In this document: positions 9,421 through 17,979 of the stretch, one piece after another
How positions within the stretch are numbered: the first letter of the stretch is position 1
Layout: each line of letters begins with the position of its first letter
DNA from: Paragorgia papillata
Lineage: Eukaryota > Cnidaria > Anthozoa > Scleralcyonacea > Coralliidae
Direction of reading: 5' to 3'
Assembly: GCA_035771165.1 (NCBI GenBank)
Contig: JAWNZC010000344.1
Span: 1,521,501 to 1,585,500 of the forward strand
DNA: 64,000 nt
The notes under the pieces: generated by a model
Seen by the model: only the letters and a program-made list of their open reading frames with translations
Told to the model about the DNA's origin: nothing
The model's database searches: none
Made by a program: the position numbers and the translations under genes

Positions 9421-12400
9421 ATTTATTCAAGGAACTTAATACATGGTAATAAATAATATATTAAGTCCTAGCAGGAGATTTAGGAGGTTAACCCTATAAT
9501 AAAATCCCCTAAATTAATAGAGTATATAAATGTTCTTTACAGATAAAAATTATAAAATTTAAATATAAAATGAAAAATGTTTGCCTAGTACAAATTTAGG
9601 TGCAACCGAAGTTGACCTTTAAACGATTTAAAATTTATAGCTTCTACAACTTTTGACGGTAAAGAGTTCCATAACTTAATAATTCTTACAAAAAATGAGT
9701 TCTTGTAACAGTTTATTTTTGATAATTTAGTATATAAGGAGAACTTATGGTTTGCTCTTGTCTTATTTAAGTGTTTATAACTTAAGACTTCTTCAAATTT
9801 TATACCATTAAGGTTAAACACTGTTTTGTAACATTCAATTAATGAGAAATAAGTTCTGCGTTTTTCAAGAGTATTCCATTTTAACAATTCACAACGCTCT
9901 TCATATGGCATTTCTCCACGTTTTTGTTTGAGAGCTAATCTTGACGCTCTTCTTTGAATACTCTCAAGAGCTTTTACGTCTTTAACCAAGTAAGGGGACC
10001 AGACAGGTGTTGCGTATTCTAATATTGGTCTTACCAAGGTTTTGTATAACTTGATAAAAACAGCTATATTTGAAGTGCCAACTGATCGCTTGATTAGTCC
10101 CAAAATTCGATTTGCTTTGTTGACTGTTGAGTTGATTTGGTCGTTCCACTTCAGATCGTTTGATATAATTATGCCTAAATCTTTAGTGTGATGTACAGCA
10201 TTAAGTAATTTGCCAGAGAAGTAATACTTGGGTACTGAAAGGTCCCATTGATGTGATACGCGCATTACTTCACACTTGTCAGGGTTAAAGGACATTTGCC
10301 ACGTTTCGGCCCAATTACTCATTCGATTCAAATCCGATTGTAATAATAACATGTCGCTTTCCACATCCGACAACTCACGATAAAGTTTAACATCGTCCGC
10401 AAAAAGTTTAACAGAACTCGATACACCGACTGGTAGGTCGTTAATATAAATTAAAAAAAGGATAGGGCCAAGGATAGTCCCCTGTGGCACTCCTGATTTA
10501 ACGTCGGACCAGTCCGAAAACGAACCTCTAACAGCAACTCGTTGTTTACGATTAGTTAGAAAATTTCTAAACCATCCAAGTAGCGGGCCTCCAATGCCGT
10601 GTTGTTTGAGTTTATAAAGTAATCTTTCGTGTGGGACGCTGTCAAAAGCTTTGTGGAAATCTAAAAAGGCTATATCGGTTGGTTTGTTATTGTTTCTTGA
10701 TTTAGACCAGTCATTATAGCATAATAGCAATTGCGATACTGTAGACTTATTCTGAAGGAATCCAAATTGGTTTGGGTTAAATGTTTGTCGATTTAGCCAA
10801 AAGTCTACGACTCTGTCCCGAACGATCATTTCACTAACCTTAGATATAATTGACGTGAGAGAGATCTGGCGATAATTCTCTCTGGCGTATTTGGATTTTT
10901 TCTTGTGCACCGGAGCAATATTTGCCGTTTTCCAGTCTTTTGGAAGTTCTCCAGAAGAAAACGCTTGATTGAACAAGGTTGATAAGGAAGGTGCTAACTC
11001 AGTGGCACATTCCTTCACAATACGTGGTGGAATACTATCAGGCCCAGGGGACTTGGTAGCGTCTAGATTTTTTAAGAGCCTCTCGACTTCTTCTGTTGTG
11101 CAAACGATATCACATAGCTCGTCGTCGACGACACTGTCTATAACAGGAAAGACTTCAAATGATTCTTCCGTAAATACCGATGAGAAAAACGTGTTCATGC
11201 TTTCGGCTATATCCAGGTCGTCTATGATTTCCTCGTTGTCCACTTTTAATAGTACCAAGTTATTGGTACCTTTCCGTTTTGAGTTTATATACTTCCAAAA
11301 AGGTTTAGCATTATTCCATTTCAATTTTGTTGATAAGTCGTTGATATATTCATAATGAGCAGAATTACAGGCACGTTTAACCATGGAGTTTAATTTTTTA
11401 TAGTAATTCCAGTCCCGCGTTTTAGCAGATCTTTTTGCTTTTCTATAAGCTGCCTTTTTCTTTCTACATAGGCGGATTAAATCTTTAGAGATCCAAGGTA
11501 TGTTTGTCTTCTTTTTTGCATTGACTCGAGGGATGCAATCGTCAACAGCTGCCAGTAATAAATCTTTCCACATTGACCAGTTGTCGTCGATGTCGTCACC
11601 CGCCAACATACACTGCCAAGGTATATTCAAAAGAAGGTCTTTCAGTTTGTTCCAATCAGCTTTCTTGAAGGAATAATATTGCTTTTTAGGTTTTCTTAAT
11701 TCATACGGTACACAGATTATGTTAAACGAAATTTGATTATGATCAGAAAACGGTTCACCTACTAATACATCTTGCACAGAATCAGTTGATGTACTTAGAA
11801 TAAGGTCTAGGATATTTTGATTTCTTGTAGGTTGATCGACCATTTGTGTAAAAAAATTATCCTGGACTATTTCTATTAAAAGATTATACAGCGGAGAGTC
11901 CCTTAGGGATCTAGTATTATTCCAATCCACTTCACTCAAGTTAAAATCGCCAAGAAGTATAATTTCGGACGATGAAATTTCACTTAGAATACTCTGTAAA
12001 TCTTCTAGAGGTGCTAAATCGCTGTTAGGTGGTCTGTAAAAGACACCGATAATAAGTTTCTTGTTATGCCTCAGAAAGAGTTCCACAAATAACAATTCGG
12101 AAAAGCAAGTCAGATCATCTCTTTGAATAACTTTAAGCGTATTCTTAACTGCGATTAGGACTCCCCCACCGTATCGTCCAAGAAGTTGTCGATCTTTTCT
12201 GAATACTAAGAAATTCGGTGGAAAAATTTCGGAGTCCAGTATGCTGTTATCGAGGTGTGTTTCAGTCAACACAACGATGTCATGTAATCCGTTTTTGATT
12301 TCCAGATGCATTTTATCGATCTTGTTGACTATGCTTCTTGCATTTGCATACAAGACCGATAGCTTCAACTTTCCTTGATTACAACTTGAACTGGAATAAT

Positions 12401-12795
12401 ACGACTGAGTTGGGCCGAGATTTATAGCAACATCTCCTGCAATAATCAGAAGAGCAATATGTAAAGAATGATTTGAGTTGTTCTTGAACTTGAGACCATA
12501 GACAAACTTAACTCCCGTGCCAAGATGTTTCCTCGCTAATCTGTCTTGATTAAAATACCAATACAATCCATCTCCATCTGGGTTGATCGTTGACAGTGAG
12601 CATTTGACTTTAAAGTATATAACTCTATTATCAATGAGGAAACTATTTTCCTTTTTATTAAGCTGAATTTGATGTAATACATACACCAAATGAGCCCAAA
12701 AACACAACAACAAGAATATACGTCTGAACGACATGATCAGTAACAAAAACAAAAACACAACAACAAGAATATACGTCTGAACGACATGATCAGTA
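9402..12795 (-). mobile_element. Full-length or nearly full-length APE-type LINE
   Basis: A minus-strand LINE lies between the major capsid and protease genes. Its 3' end on the left is a short TTGA-type tetranucleotide tail (9405-9419 on the plus strand reads CAATCAAT...). Its 5' side on the right includes a duplicated ~42-bp segment (about 12703-12742 and 12757-12796). Flanking ATGCGACTTT and ATGTCACTTT near the two ends look like an imperfect target duplication. The single long reading frame is intact, so this copy is younger than its host element. No ORF1 is seen, and clade is uncertain (CR1/L2-like). Confidence 0.85.
9585..12734 (-). CDS. LINE ORF2: AP endonuclease plus reverse transcriptase
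   Basis: This 1049-residue polyprotein starts from the ATG at 12734. The N-terminus is hydrophobic (RRIFLLLCFWAHLVYVL). Residues 100-108 (GDVAINLGP) resemble a degenerate 2A-like peptide. The apurinic endonuclease follows (YANARSIVNK, LTETHLD, LLGDFN, SDHNQISF). The reverse transcriptase has LDFHKAFDSVPHERLL, GVPQGTILGPILFLIYINDL and FADDVKLY. The C-terminal part includes the RPILEYATPVWSP block common to these proteins. It would nick target DNA and copy its own RNA in place. The frame is complete, so the enzyme could still be active. Confidence 0.92.
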   Translation of the reverse strand: MSFRRIFLLLCFWAHLVYVLHQIQLNKKENSFLIDNRVIYFKVKCSLSTINPDGDGLYWYFNQDRLARKHLGTGVKFVYGLKFKNNSNHSLHIALLIIAGDVAINLGPTQSYYSSSSCNQGKLKLSVLYANARSIVNKIDKMHLEIKNGLHDIVVLTETHLDNSILDSEIFPPNFLVFRKDRQLLGRYGGGVLIAVKNTLKVIQRDDLTCFSELLFVELFLRHNKKLIIGVFYRPPNSDLAPLEDLQSILSEISSSEIILLGDFNLSEVDWNNTRSLRDSPLYNLLIEIVQDNFFTQMVDQPTRNQNILDLILSTSTDSVQDVLVGEPFSDHNQISFNIICVPYELRKPKKQYYSFKKADWNKLKDLLLNIPWQCMLAGDDIDDNWSMWKDLLLAAVDDCIPRVNAKKKTNIPWISKDLIRLCRKKKAAYRKAKRSAKTRDWNYYKKLNSMVKRACNSAHYEYINDLSTKLKWNNAKPFWKYINSKRKGTNNLVLLKVDNEEIIDDLDIAESMNTFFSSVFTEESFEVFPVIDSVVDDELCDIVCTTEEVERLLKNLDATKSPGPDSIPPRIVKECATELAPSLSTLFNQAFSSGELPKDWKTANIAPVHKKKSKYARENYRQISLTSIISKVSEMIVRDRVVDFWLNRQTFNPNQFGFLQNKSTVSQLLLCYNDWSKSRNNNKPTDIAFLDFHKAFDSVPHERLLYKLKQHGIGGPLLGWFRNFLTNRKQRVAVRGSFSDWSDVKSGVPQGTILGPILFLIYINDLPVGVSSSVKLFADDVKLYRELSDVESDMLLLQSDLNRMSNWAETWQMSFNPDKCEVMRVSHQWDLSVPKYYFSGKLLNAVHHTKDLGIIISNDLKWNDQINSTVNKANRILGLIKRSVGTSNIAVFIKLYKTLVRPILEYATPVWSPYLVKDVKALESIQRRASRLALKQKRGEMPYEERCELLKWNTLEKRRTYFSLIECYKTVFNLNGIKFEEVLSYKHLNKTRANHKFSLYTKLSKINCYKNSFFVRIIKLWNSLPSKVVEAINFKSFKGQLRLHLNLY

Positions 12796-12816
12796 TGTCA
12801 CTTTTTAGCAGTTAAG

Positions 12817-13278
12817 ATGAACACTCTACAAATCCTGAACGTCCTGAAAGGTGATCCATTTACCAAGACCGTATTTAAAGACGTGTTACCATCGGATCGT
12901 CTACCAAGTCAGATATCGGAAAGATCTAGAGGTTTTATTTTGAATGTGGATTCTAGTAATGGACCTGGTACGCATTGGGTAGCAATTTACCTCACTTCAG
13001 ATGGACAAGGGGAGTTCATGGTCTCGTACGGACAAGGACCGGGCTTTTATAGCAAAACTTTTGAAACGTTTTTACGAGATCATGCTAGCAGTTTTACTTG
13101 GAATGAACAAACTCTACAGTCATTAGGGTCTCGTGTGTGTGGACAATATTGTTTGTTTTATGCTTTACATCGATGTAGAAATATACCCATGTCAACAATT
13201 GTTGGCATGTTTACTTATAATAAAGAATGGAATGACATGCTAGTTCGTGACTTTATGCGTAAATATTATTGTGTGTAA
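12817..13278 (+). CDS. Adenain-like (Ulp1-type) cysteine protease, catalytic Asp replaced
   Basis: This is a 153-residue protein of the Polinton/adenovirus maturation protease family. Histidine 53 (GTHWVAIYL) and the cysteine loop CGQYC (C108, C112; C112 is the likely nucleophile) are present. The acidic residue expected before SYGQ is valine 69 here, whereas the element III copy has aspartate at that place. The enzyme would cleave capsid and core precursors. With the third member of the triad lost, this copy is probably weak or inactive although its frame is open. It starts at ATG 12817 just after the LINE. Its stop overlaps an AATAAA signal. Confidence 0.88.
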   Translation: MNTLQILNVLKGDPFTKTVFKDVLPSDRLPSQISERSRGFILNVDSSNGPGTHWVAIYLTSDGQGEFMVSYGQGPGFYSKTFETFLRDHASSFTWNEQTLQSLGSRVCGQYCLFYALHRCRNIPMSTIVGMFTYNKEWNDMLVRDFMRKYYCV

Positions 13279-13282
13279 TAAA
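13277..13282 (+). terminator. Polyadenylation signal overlapping the protease stop codon
   Basis: The stop TAA (13276-13278) and AATAAA (13277-13282) overlap as TAATAAA. The same TAATAAATACAAGACAA context is kept in the element III copy near 50289, so the arrangement is conserved between the elements. Confidence 0.65.
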
Positions 13283-13345
13283 TACAAGACAATTAATGTT
13301 GTAAACAATTCATTATTGCAATATCAAAGCTTTACAAGGAATACA

Positions 13346-13351
13346 TTTATT
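13346..13351 (-). terminator. Polyadenylation signal for the leftward gene cluster end
   Basis: Minus-strand AATAAA lies 15 bases beyond the stop of the leftward gene ending at 13366. The rightward and leftward clusters therefore converge on an intergenic gap of under 90 bases with one signal on each strand. Confidence 0.5.
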
Positions 13352-13692
13352 TAACCCATTTCCATTTATATGGATGTATGTTTTTGTCTCTTCGTTTCTG
13401 TTTTGTTCTTTTTGATGTTGCTGGAGATGACGTCAGGGGGGGTGTCTGAAATATCTTTAGTTTTATATTCTCTTAACATACTCAAACGATTTTCGTTTCT
13501 GATAATGCCTTTGGGAACATTCATGTTTCCTAATGCTTTTGCAAAAAGCTGCCATCCAGCAGGGTTGAAATTATTTCGTTGGCGTAGAGAATCGTTGACC
13601 AAGTCGATAACATTTGTACCTGGAATAGGTCGTCCTTTAAACACCATCTGTCCTTGGTCAGTCCATCCTATGAGGTCTTTATTCGCTTTTAA

Positions 13693-15992
13693 AGTGGCAG
13701 TACGATCGAATTTTCACTTTGCGTTTTTTTTTAGCCAAAATACTTCTTATGGTCCTAATATGACTTACCATGTATTTAAAAACGATTTTAGAAAATGTTT
13801 TCTATCAGAATTCAAGCATCTTTTACGAGCACTTGGCTTGATTTCGAAATTTTTTGGAGCCTGCAATTTATCAATAGCGGTAGCTCGTTGTGACGTCATC
13901 TACTCAACACTCTACAAGAAGATTCATATATCCTACTATATACGTACATAGTTTAAACGCGTCTTCCCGACTTATTCTACGTTTTTATATGTAATAAAGT
14001 TTTTTGAAAAGCAATACAAAATTATGCCACCATCCCCTTGTGTTGCTCAAGGGTGTAGTAACTGCGCTGATCGTAATGCTGGCATTTCGCTTCACCAGAA
14101 CCCCACAACTAAAAAGCGTCTTGTTTGGGTTTATTTTTGGTTAAAACATATCACGCTAATTTGAACCAACTTTGTTATTTGCTCTGCGCATTTTGCTGAT
14201 CATTGTTTAGAAAGGCGTCACGTAAGGGGCCAAAGGTGCGAGCTTTCGTTGCCTAAAAGATGACTTAAACCCGTCAATATGGAAACGGAAAGTCCGTCGT
14301 CGAAGAGAAGCCAACGAAGAGTAACTGCACAAACTTGTTATGACTCGTGTTTCATTATCGGATCAAATTTGTTCACACACGCAGCTAACAATAAAAATAT
14401 TGCGTGGACCTTGAAAATTTTATAGGCCGTTAAATAATTGTTCAGTTTGCAAAACGTGCAAGAAAACGCCAGAAAGGTTAGCAGCGCCGAACGTGCACCT
14501 GAAATGCCATGCACCAGATATGAAGCCCTAAAGAGGTAAGTTGGTTATGTAAGGTAAATCTAAATTTTTCCTGAACATCATAACATGTAATAAACAGTTA
14601 GCCGAATGAAGAAACCCGTACCGTACAAGAATGTACAGATGCAAGAGAATACATTACAGTTTCACACGTAAATCAGTACTTCTGCGCGCCGCCGCTGTAA
14701 AATGACACTATGACAGTATTCAATAACAATATAATGCATGTAGTTTGTTTTGACAACCACTCAACCAGTATATTTTAATTTTAAGGTAGTCTAATGGAAA
14801 TCGGAAGAGAAAACAAATGCCTGAAGAAGGTCCAGTTATTCAAAACAAAGAATAGTTTAAGTAGAAAGACGGCAGTACTATTCAGATACAAAAAAATGGG
14901 CCGCGCAGTTAATAGTAGACAGTATATAAACGGATAAAAATGTTACATATATTCATGATATATTATAATAAAATACAACTATTGGTAATAGCAAAATACT
15001 ATGATATGGTTCAGCTACATGTAAATGCATATACAGTATGGTGACAATGACGTATTTAGATTTATCAATTATATTCTAGATGTTACATGTAAATACGACA
15101 ACAGAGTCACAGAGGGAGTCAATGCATGATGTTTGAAATGTAATCAGGTCTGCGTCGGACGTCGAACGCCGTGTGTAAAATATATCCGTGGCTCATAATA
15201 AAATGCGTAGTAAACAAACGACGTTGAATCCTGGGTGTTCGGCAATACAGCGAGTTTGATCCTCCGTATCGTCCAAGCACTGTTAGTTTTTTCCGGCACG
15301 GCTCCAATCTCACAACAGCAACGACACCTTCAAGAGAGCAACACGAACACTTTAATTATACACCTAACCACACACAACCGATGATTCTCTCAATAATAAA
15401 ATTTTAATAACTACGTACCATGATTGCACTGGGACTTCGTGATTGCACTGGGACTTCATGGTTTAATAAAACGTCTTGAAAAATGAAAATTCCTGCTGTT
15501 CTTGTTGTTCTCTTGTATTCTCCTTCATATTCTAAAATTATGTGCGCTTCCTCTGGTGCGCTTCTTCCTCATATAGTCATTACAAGCGGCTCTAGATCGT
15601 TGTGAAACACTTCATTGTTGACCCCATCCATACCACTGTCCGCATAAATTTCGCTTTCGCTGTCAGAGTTTCTAGAACTCGACTCGGGAGGTGAAGACGT
15701 TTTTAACAAAACAGGTATAACAAATCAACAAGACGTTCTCTATAGTTTGGCTGGTTTATCACGCGTTTGTGTTGAGTAGATGACGTCACAAAGTAGTACC
15801 GCTGTCTGATTTCGCGGACTCCAAAAACGCAATGGCGGAGTGATTTTATGCCAAATTATACGACATTTAATCGATGTTTATGCACTCAAATCAACCTTAA
15901 AGTTGCTTTTACTCTTATATTTGTATAACTTCTAAGCATAAGAAGTGATTAAGCCGCAAAAATCGTTAACGATTTTCGGTCGTACTGCCACT
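13693..15992. mobile_element. Kolobok-like DNA transposon, non-autonomous
   Basis: The element is 2300 bases flanked by TTAA on both sides (13689-13692 and 15993-15996). Its inverted termini begin AGTGGCAGTACGA(T/C)CGAA. A decayed THAP-type zinc finger is encoded at 14024-14263. TTAA target duplication plus THAP domain points to the Kolobok superfamily. The rest shows no intact transposase. The comparison with the uninterrupted homologue at about 50700 confirms the insertion point to within one base. Confidence 0.8.
14024..14263 (+). pseudogene. Degenerate THAP zinc-finger fragment
   Basis: Starting at ATG 14024 the translation begins MPPSPCVAQGCSN. After an in-frame stop it continues with VICSAHFADHC, which together give the C-x4-C and C-x2-H parts of the THAP finger. 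THAP domains are the DNA-binding part of Kolobok and P-type transposases. The transposase catalytic region is not recognisable in the remaining 1.7 kb. Confidence 0.7.
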
Positions 15993-16394
15993 TTAAGTTT
16001 CTTAACCAACTGTCGAGCTCTTGATTTCATTGTTACAGGCACACTTTCTAAAATGTCAGTTTCTATCTCTCCAGGCAACTCAGAGGGTGTTGTTTCAGCA
16101 GTCTCTTCTGTATTCACTGATTCTTCAGGTTTGTCGTCAGCTATGGGCGTTGATATGACGTTTACACGTACTGGGCTACTCATTCGTTTATCGTAATAAT
16201 TCAGATAACGTTGAAGCGACTGATCGTACATTTTCACTTTCTTGTCTTGTGTTATATCTTGACGTTTAAGGAGATTTTGCATTTCTGAATCTAGTTCATT
16301 CACCTGCGCTGTTAAAGGAGTGACCAAGGGTTTCTTTCGATCTGTCATATGTTCTGGAACTAGCACCAATCTCCTGACATGTTCCATTATTTGG

Positions 16395-16716
16395 TTAAAA
16401 ACTTGCCAGTTGTTCAAGTACAGGAACTAAGAGAAACGGTAGAAAACCTTCACCTTCTTGTAGAATAACTTTCTTTCTTTTTGTTACTGGATTACGTTTA
16501 TCAGCAACAAACTTGATATGATCGTTATAAGGGGCTAGTTTCCTTGCTGTTTTCGGAGTAATCTTAATTGTTTCACACCACACGTTCAAAAGCACTGCCT
16601 AATGGCTTCTAATATATCGTCGTCGGCAGCTTTTATAATTGCGTTTCGCAGTTGAGGATTATACAATTTGCCAATACTTTTAAAACGTCACAGTTCCTTC
16701 TTATACAAGCAGACAT
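16395..16716 (-). pseudogene. Small conserved Polinton protein of unknown function, frameshifted
   Basis: From the minus-strand ATG at 16716 the reading needs two single-base frame changes (near 16675 and near 16600) to follow the conserved order: a charged start (MSACIRRNCDVLK), a middle (LYNPQLRNAIIKAADDDIL) and an end (KFVADKRNPVTKRKKVILQ, GEGFLPFLLVP). Proteins with this K/R-rich segment followed by a GGFLP-like hydrophobic end are common between ATPase and capsid genes in cnidarian Polintons, but their role is unknown. It overlaps neither neighbour by more than a few bases and looks like part of a leftward transcription unit. Confidence 0.65.
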
Positions 16717-16751
16717 GGTCAAATGATCGCATTGTCACTGAACAGCCCCTT

Positions 16752-17390
16752 TTATACTCTGGGCTGGTACACGTAGTGGGTGTCAGTCGGAAAGATCCCG
16801 GATCTTACTCGGATTTCATCGGGACAGGTCGGAGTGAGATCGACAAACAAGTAGGAATATGGCTCTTTAGTTGCCATCTGATAGGCTTGCTGGAAAAACT
16901 TTGTGTTGCTGGGATACAGCTGTTTGGCCAGATGAATTACTTGACTAGCATCGCGGACATTTTTCGTGAGGACTAAGTAACTAGCGTTGAGAGAGATGGT
17001 ACGGTGATCTTTTCTTTGATGAAACAAATTTTGCACGATATAAATTACACTGAGATTCCCATGGTGCGATTTTTTCGTAAAGAGTTTAGCAATTTCAGCG
17101 TCTTTTTCTCCCATCATATCATCAATTATAAATAGGTTTCTTGTTTGGGGGTTAATGTTATCCAACATCGACTGGGGCAAACCTTCGACAAACTGAATCC
17201 CTGGAATTAGGGTTTCTATTTCACCAAATGTATCTTGATATTCTGTATAAAAATACACGATGTTTTCCGGAGGTGGGTCGATCATGATCTTAGCATAAGC
17301 TAATAACTGTTTCACAAACGTTGTCTTGCCTGTCTTAGTACCTCCAGAGAACAAGAGACCAAAAGGGTGTGTTAGCTGTATGGAGTACAT
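16752..17390 (-). CDS. Genome-packaging ATPase (FtsK/HerA type, A32-like)
   Basis: This is a 212-residue P-loop ATPase. Walker A is GGTKTGKT at residues 16-23 and Walker B is LFIIDD at 86-91. A later segment (SVIYIVQNLFHQRKDHRTIS) holds the sensor Gln/Asn and arginine typical of the poxvirus A32 / Polinton family. It would drive DNA into pre-formed capsids. The start ATG at 17390 is supported by an in-frame stop just upstream. In element III the homologue has an additional N-terminal C2H2 finger, which this copy lacks. The frame is intact. Confidence 0.93.
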   Translation of the reverse strand: MYSIQLTHPFGLLFSGGTKTGKTTFVKQLLAYAKIMIDPPPENIVYFYTEYQDTFGEIETLIPGIQFVEGLPQSMLDNINPQTRNLFIIDDMMGEKDAEIAKLFTKKSHHGNLSVIYIVQNLFHQRKDHRTISLNASYLVLTKNVRDASQVIHLAKQLYPSNTKFFQQAYQMATKEPYSYLFVDLTPTCPDEIRVRSGIFPTDTHYVYQPRV

Positions 17391-17422
17391 AGTTAAACTG
17401 AGCAGACCGATCTAGTGAAATC

Positions 17423-17659
17423 TTATTTATACCATTTTGGCCGCTTCGTACATTGTGCCCGTTTTGTGTACTTAGTATTTCGGATAAGTCTGTGTAATTC
17501 GTTTAACAAAGTTTCTAAATCTTTAGGAGAAGCTTTAGCGCGAATCAAATACGGTTGCCTATCTTTTCAAGAGAGTTGATGAACATTGGATAAATGATTT
17601 TCTAATCTTAATAAACCTTGCTTGCCACAGACACGACAATCCGTACGCCTTCGAGGCAT
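17423..17659 (-). pseudogene. Small C2H2-type zinc-finger protein gene with one stop
   Basis: The 79-codon minus-strand frame starts at ATG 17659 (MPRRRTDCRVCGKQG). It has a CxxC...HxxxxH pattern within the first 30 residues and a basic C-terminal tail (KYTKRAQCTKRPKWYK). A TGA at 17567-17569 interrupts it just after the finger. Small one-finger genes in this position are frequent in cnidarian Polintons. A transcriptional role is only a guess. It lies upstream of the ATPase in the same orientation. Confidence 0.6.
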
Positions 17660-17979
17660 GATAACAAATGAACGATTTGAAAAGGTACTCGAAAATAAAT
17701 ACTTTATATGGCCCTGGGGGCCTTTTTCGTGGCCCTATGGCCCTATCGCTTGAATACACTCCCTGTCCCCTCTAACCTCCACCCCTACCCATCTGCTCTA
17801 AAAGGCCCTCATTAAGCCCTTGAACCGACACGCCAGAAAATAAGACGACAGGTAGTGTTAATAAAAGATATATTATTAAATTTCCTATTTACAAGTACAC
17901 ACAAAAGTATTAATTATCAGCACATGAAGTTAAAAACCCTAAACTATTTACAATTATTTACAGACCCCATGTGCAAAAA
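17660..17979. other. Intergenic region between PolB end and zinc-finger gene
   Basis: About 320 bases contain a GGCC-rich patch (17700-17760) followed by AT-rich DNA. Minus-strand AATAAA-type sequence is present near 17870 (plus-strand TATTATTAAAT context), but no clear signal can be fixed. No gene is seen. Confidence 0.4.

Larger units (their letters stand above)
13366..16387 (-). pseudogene. Conserved Polinton protein of unknown function, split by a Kolobok-like element
   Basis: The N-terminal part is 15997-16387 (starts MEHVRRLVLVPEH; acidic linker EESVNTEETAETTPSELPG) and the C-terminal part is 13366-13688 (MVFKGRPIPGTNVIDLVNDS, FNPAGWQLFAKAL). The order is confirmed by the element III homologue at 50446-51045, where the two halves are contiguous. 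The family recurs next to the ATPase in many Polintons. The VPEH block, a coiled-coil-like middle and a conserved C-terminal GW-containing segment are visible, but no enzymatic motif. A structural or assembly role is possible but unproven. A 2.3-kb element with TTAA target duplication interrupts it after the LVKKLK residues. Confidence 0.8.
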
